Positions 62,785-64,000 of a DNA stretch of 64,000 nt are shown here, piece after piece. The notes under the pieces were generated by a model. The model saw only the letters and a list, made by a program, of their open reading frames with translations, searched no databases and was not told the origin of the DNA. Made by a program: the position numbers and the translations under genes. Within the stretch, counting starts at the first letter, position 1. Every line of letters starts with the position of its first letter. The DNA is from an uncultured Clostridium sp. (GTDB lineage Bacteria > Bacillota > Clostridia > Clostridiales > Clostridiaceae), in the NCBI RefSeq assembly GCF_934754925.1, contig NZ_CAKVJA010000006.1:12944-76943 (forward strand), read 5' to 3'.

Positions 62785-63357
62785 TTATATTTTATTAATT
62801 TTTATAAATTCATTATTAGTTATTATATAATTTACTTTAATATCATGGGTTTCATTCTTGATACTATTTACTATTTGAAAATCATAAGCTAATACCATCT
62901 TATTACTTTCATCTTTAATTTGTGAAAAATATTTATCATAATATCCTCCACCATACCCTATTCTATTTCCTTTTCTATCAAAGGCTACACCTGGCATTAT
63001 TATTAAATCAAAGCTTTTACATATATTTTCTTTATCCACATGTTTTGGTTCTAATATTCCCCACTTATCCACAATCATGTTATCTAAGCTGTGAATTCTT
63101 ACTGCTATCATTTCTTTTTTAACTTTATCTGTCTTAGGTACATAAATTTTTTTATTATCATTTAAAGCATATTTTATAAATTCTTTAGTATCAACTTCTT
63201 TTCCAAAACTTATATACGTAAATATTCTATTAGCATTTTTATAAAATTCACTATTTATTAATTCACTAAATATAGAGATATCATATTCAATTTTAATATC
63301 TAAAGATAAGTTATTTCTTTTATTTATAATTTTTTCTCTTATAATTTTTTTATCCAT
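62785..63357 (-). CDS. 5-formyltetrahydrofolate cyclo-ligase
   Basis: 190 residues. Converts 5-formyl-THF to 5,10-methenyl-THF using ATP (one-carbon recycling). MDKKIIREKIINKRNNLSLD, IFTYISFGKEVDTKEFIKYA and LIIMPGVAFDRKGNRIGYGG, followed by GYYDKYF, are family marks (ATP site RIGYGGGYYDKY). The frame opens at 63375, but the ATG at 63355-63357 better matches family N-termini and follows GGGAGAAG. It lies between two homoserine dehydrogenase genes on the same strand. Confidence 0.94.
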   Translation of the reverse strand: MDKKIIREKIINKRNNLSLDIKIEYDISIFSELINSEFYKNANRIFTYISFGKEVDTKEFIKYALNDNKKIYVPKTDKVKKEMIAVRIHSLDNMIVDKWGILEPKHVDKENICKSFDLIIMPGVAFDRKGNRIGYGGGYYDKYFSQIKDESNKMVLAYDFQIVNSIKNETHDIKVNYIITNNEFIKINKI

Positions 63358-63417
63358 ATCTTTATCTTCTCCCATAAACCTTATTATATTACTTATTTTA
63401 TATTCCTAAATAAATGA

Positions 63418-64000
63418 TTATAAAACCTTATCTTTAATTAAAATAATATCCCTTAATATTGATGCTGCCGCATTCATAGTCCCAGAAGCTCCTCCAATAA
63501 TACTTATATCGCCTAATGTATCTGTCTTAAAATAAATCCCTTTATTTTTATAATCTACAAAATAAAGTGGATAATCTTCTTTAATTTCTATAGGTCTTAC
63601 ATAAGCCTTTACCATATTATCTTCTATATAAACTCTACCTATTAATTTTATTTTTTTATTTTCTTTTCTAGCTCTTTTTATTGTTTCTAATTTAATTCCT
63701 GTTATACCTTGTACTTCTATATCTTCTAACTTTATATTTGCATCCATAAGAACATTAGCTAATATAAGTATCTTACACGCAGTATCATACCCTAAAACAT
63801 CAAGACTTGGATTAGTTTCTGCTATCCCATCTTTTTGTGCTTGAATTAAAGCCTCTTCATAACTAACTTCCTCCATTGACATTTTACTTAATATATAATT
63901 TGTCGTTCCATTTAATATACCCTCAATAAATTCTATCTCACTACCTGCAACATCATATAATCCTCCATTAATTGAAGGCAATGCTCCTCCAGTAGTACAC
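63418..64000 (-). CDS. Homoserine dehydrogenase-like protein, N-terminus outside window
   Basis: About 194 codons are visible; the frame stays open to the right edge (TTGGALPSINGGLYDVAGSE), so the NAD(P)-binding part lies outside. IEFIEGILNGTTNYILSKMS, EALIQAQKDGIAETNPSLDV and LGYDTACKILILANVLMDAN match the catalytic domain of homoserine dehydrogenase. It ends about where the catalytic domain ends, with GGASGTMNAAASILRDIILI, so no ACT regulatory domain is present, unlike hom at 59796-61016. A paralogue with different feedback properties is plausible. Confidence 0.88.
   Translation of the reverse strand, partial: CTTGGALPSINGGLYDVAGSEIEFIEGILNGTTNYILSKMSMEEVSYEEALIQAQKDGIAETNPSLDVLGYDTACKILILANVLMDANIKLEDIEVQGITGIKLETIKRARKENKKIKLIGRVYIEDNMVKAYVRPIEIKEDYPLYFVDYKNKGIYFKTDTLGDISIIGGASGTMNAAASILRDIILIKDKVL

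Noticed and set aside
63032..63073. Two perfect DnaA boxes 33 bases apart inside the 5-formyl-THF cyclo-ligase gene
   Set aside because: Both arise from a Val-Asp-Lys codon run (GTGGATAA) that occurs twice in the protein, so coding constraint is a sufficient explanation.
1..64000. CRISPR arrays, insertion sequences, prophage genes
   Set aside because: Looked for regularly spaced repeats, transposase motifs and phage structural genes; none were seen.

Overview
The window is about 64 kb of a low-GC, Gram-positive anaerobe. It looks like a Clostridium of the butyrate-forming sensu stricto type. Evidence for this is a complete crt-bcd-etfB-etfA-hbd butyryl-CoA operon next to rex, a monomeric [FeFe]-hydrogenase, AT-rich gaps, GGAGG-type ribosome binding sites, near-perfect sigma-A promoters and a very dense set of riboswitches. 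I do not commit to a species. No prophage, insertion sequence or CRISPR array was seen; the content is ordinary chromosome.

Layout: 1-5.6 kb holds a three-Y-domain protein cut by the left edge, a YaiI-family protein, pgi, a membrane protein, a VanY-type peptidase and a flavodoxin-like reductase with the remnant of an HxlR regulator. 5.6-10.1 kb holds guaA and guaB (guanine riboswitch) and a prepilin peptidase. 10.3-17.6 kb holds groES-groEL (CIRCE), the hydrogenase, an M28 lipoprotein peptidase, an 8-oxoguanine glycosylase and two small proteins. 17.6-23.6 kb is the butyrate operon with a Rex operator and rex. 23.8-42.5 kb is an ion-homeostasis stretch: an ArsR plus CadA-type ATPase, a Mn/Ca-type P2 ATPase with a yybP-ykoY riboswitch, mgtE with an M-box, a CLC-F-like fluoride exporter divergent from a fluoride-riboswitch-controlled antiporter, and copA-copZ. 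xpt with a guanine riboswitch, a large L,D-transpeptidase and PAP2/DedA membrane proteins are interspersed.

42.6-52.5 kb holds a CstA transporter, a mannose-1-phosphate guanylyltransferase, an aldehyde dehydrogenase, a DUF3298 protein downstream of a DnaA-box cluster, rluF, a SigI/RsgI-like fusion with a sortase, ispF and a SAM-riboswitch-controlled transporter (probably for methionine). 52.9-55.2 kb is a tRNA region (Lys, Gly, Gly, Gly, Leu) with an HNH protein. 55.3-64 kb holds T-box-thrS, an M48 peptidase, a stand-alone rpsD, the SAM-riboswitch metY-hom operon, 5-formyl-THF cyclo-ligase and a second homoserine-dehydrogenase-like gene cut by the right edge.

Functionally, purine salvage (xpt) and GMP synthesis (guaB) share guanine sensing. 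Methionine synthesis (metY, hom) and probable uptake (metT) share SAM sensing. Several ion transporters carry their own ion-sensing RNA or operator. The least explained items are a structured RNA with its own consensus promoter and terminator between the CadA ATPase and rex, a short terminated RNA near 29.9 kb, the SigI-C/RsgI fusion, and the DnaA-box cluster at 47.3-47.6 kb. All assignments rest on reading motifs by eye; no database search was run.
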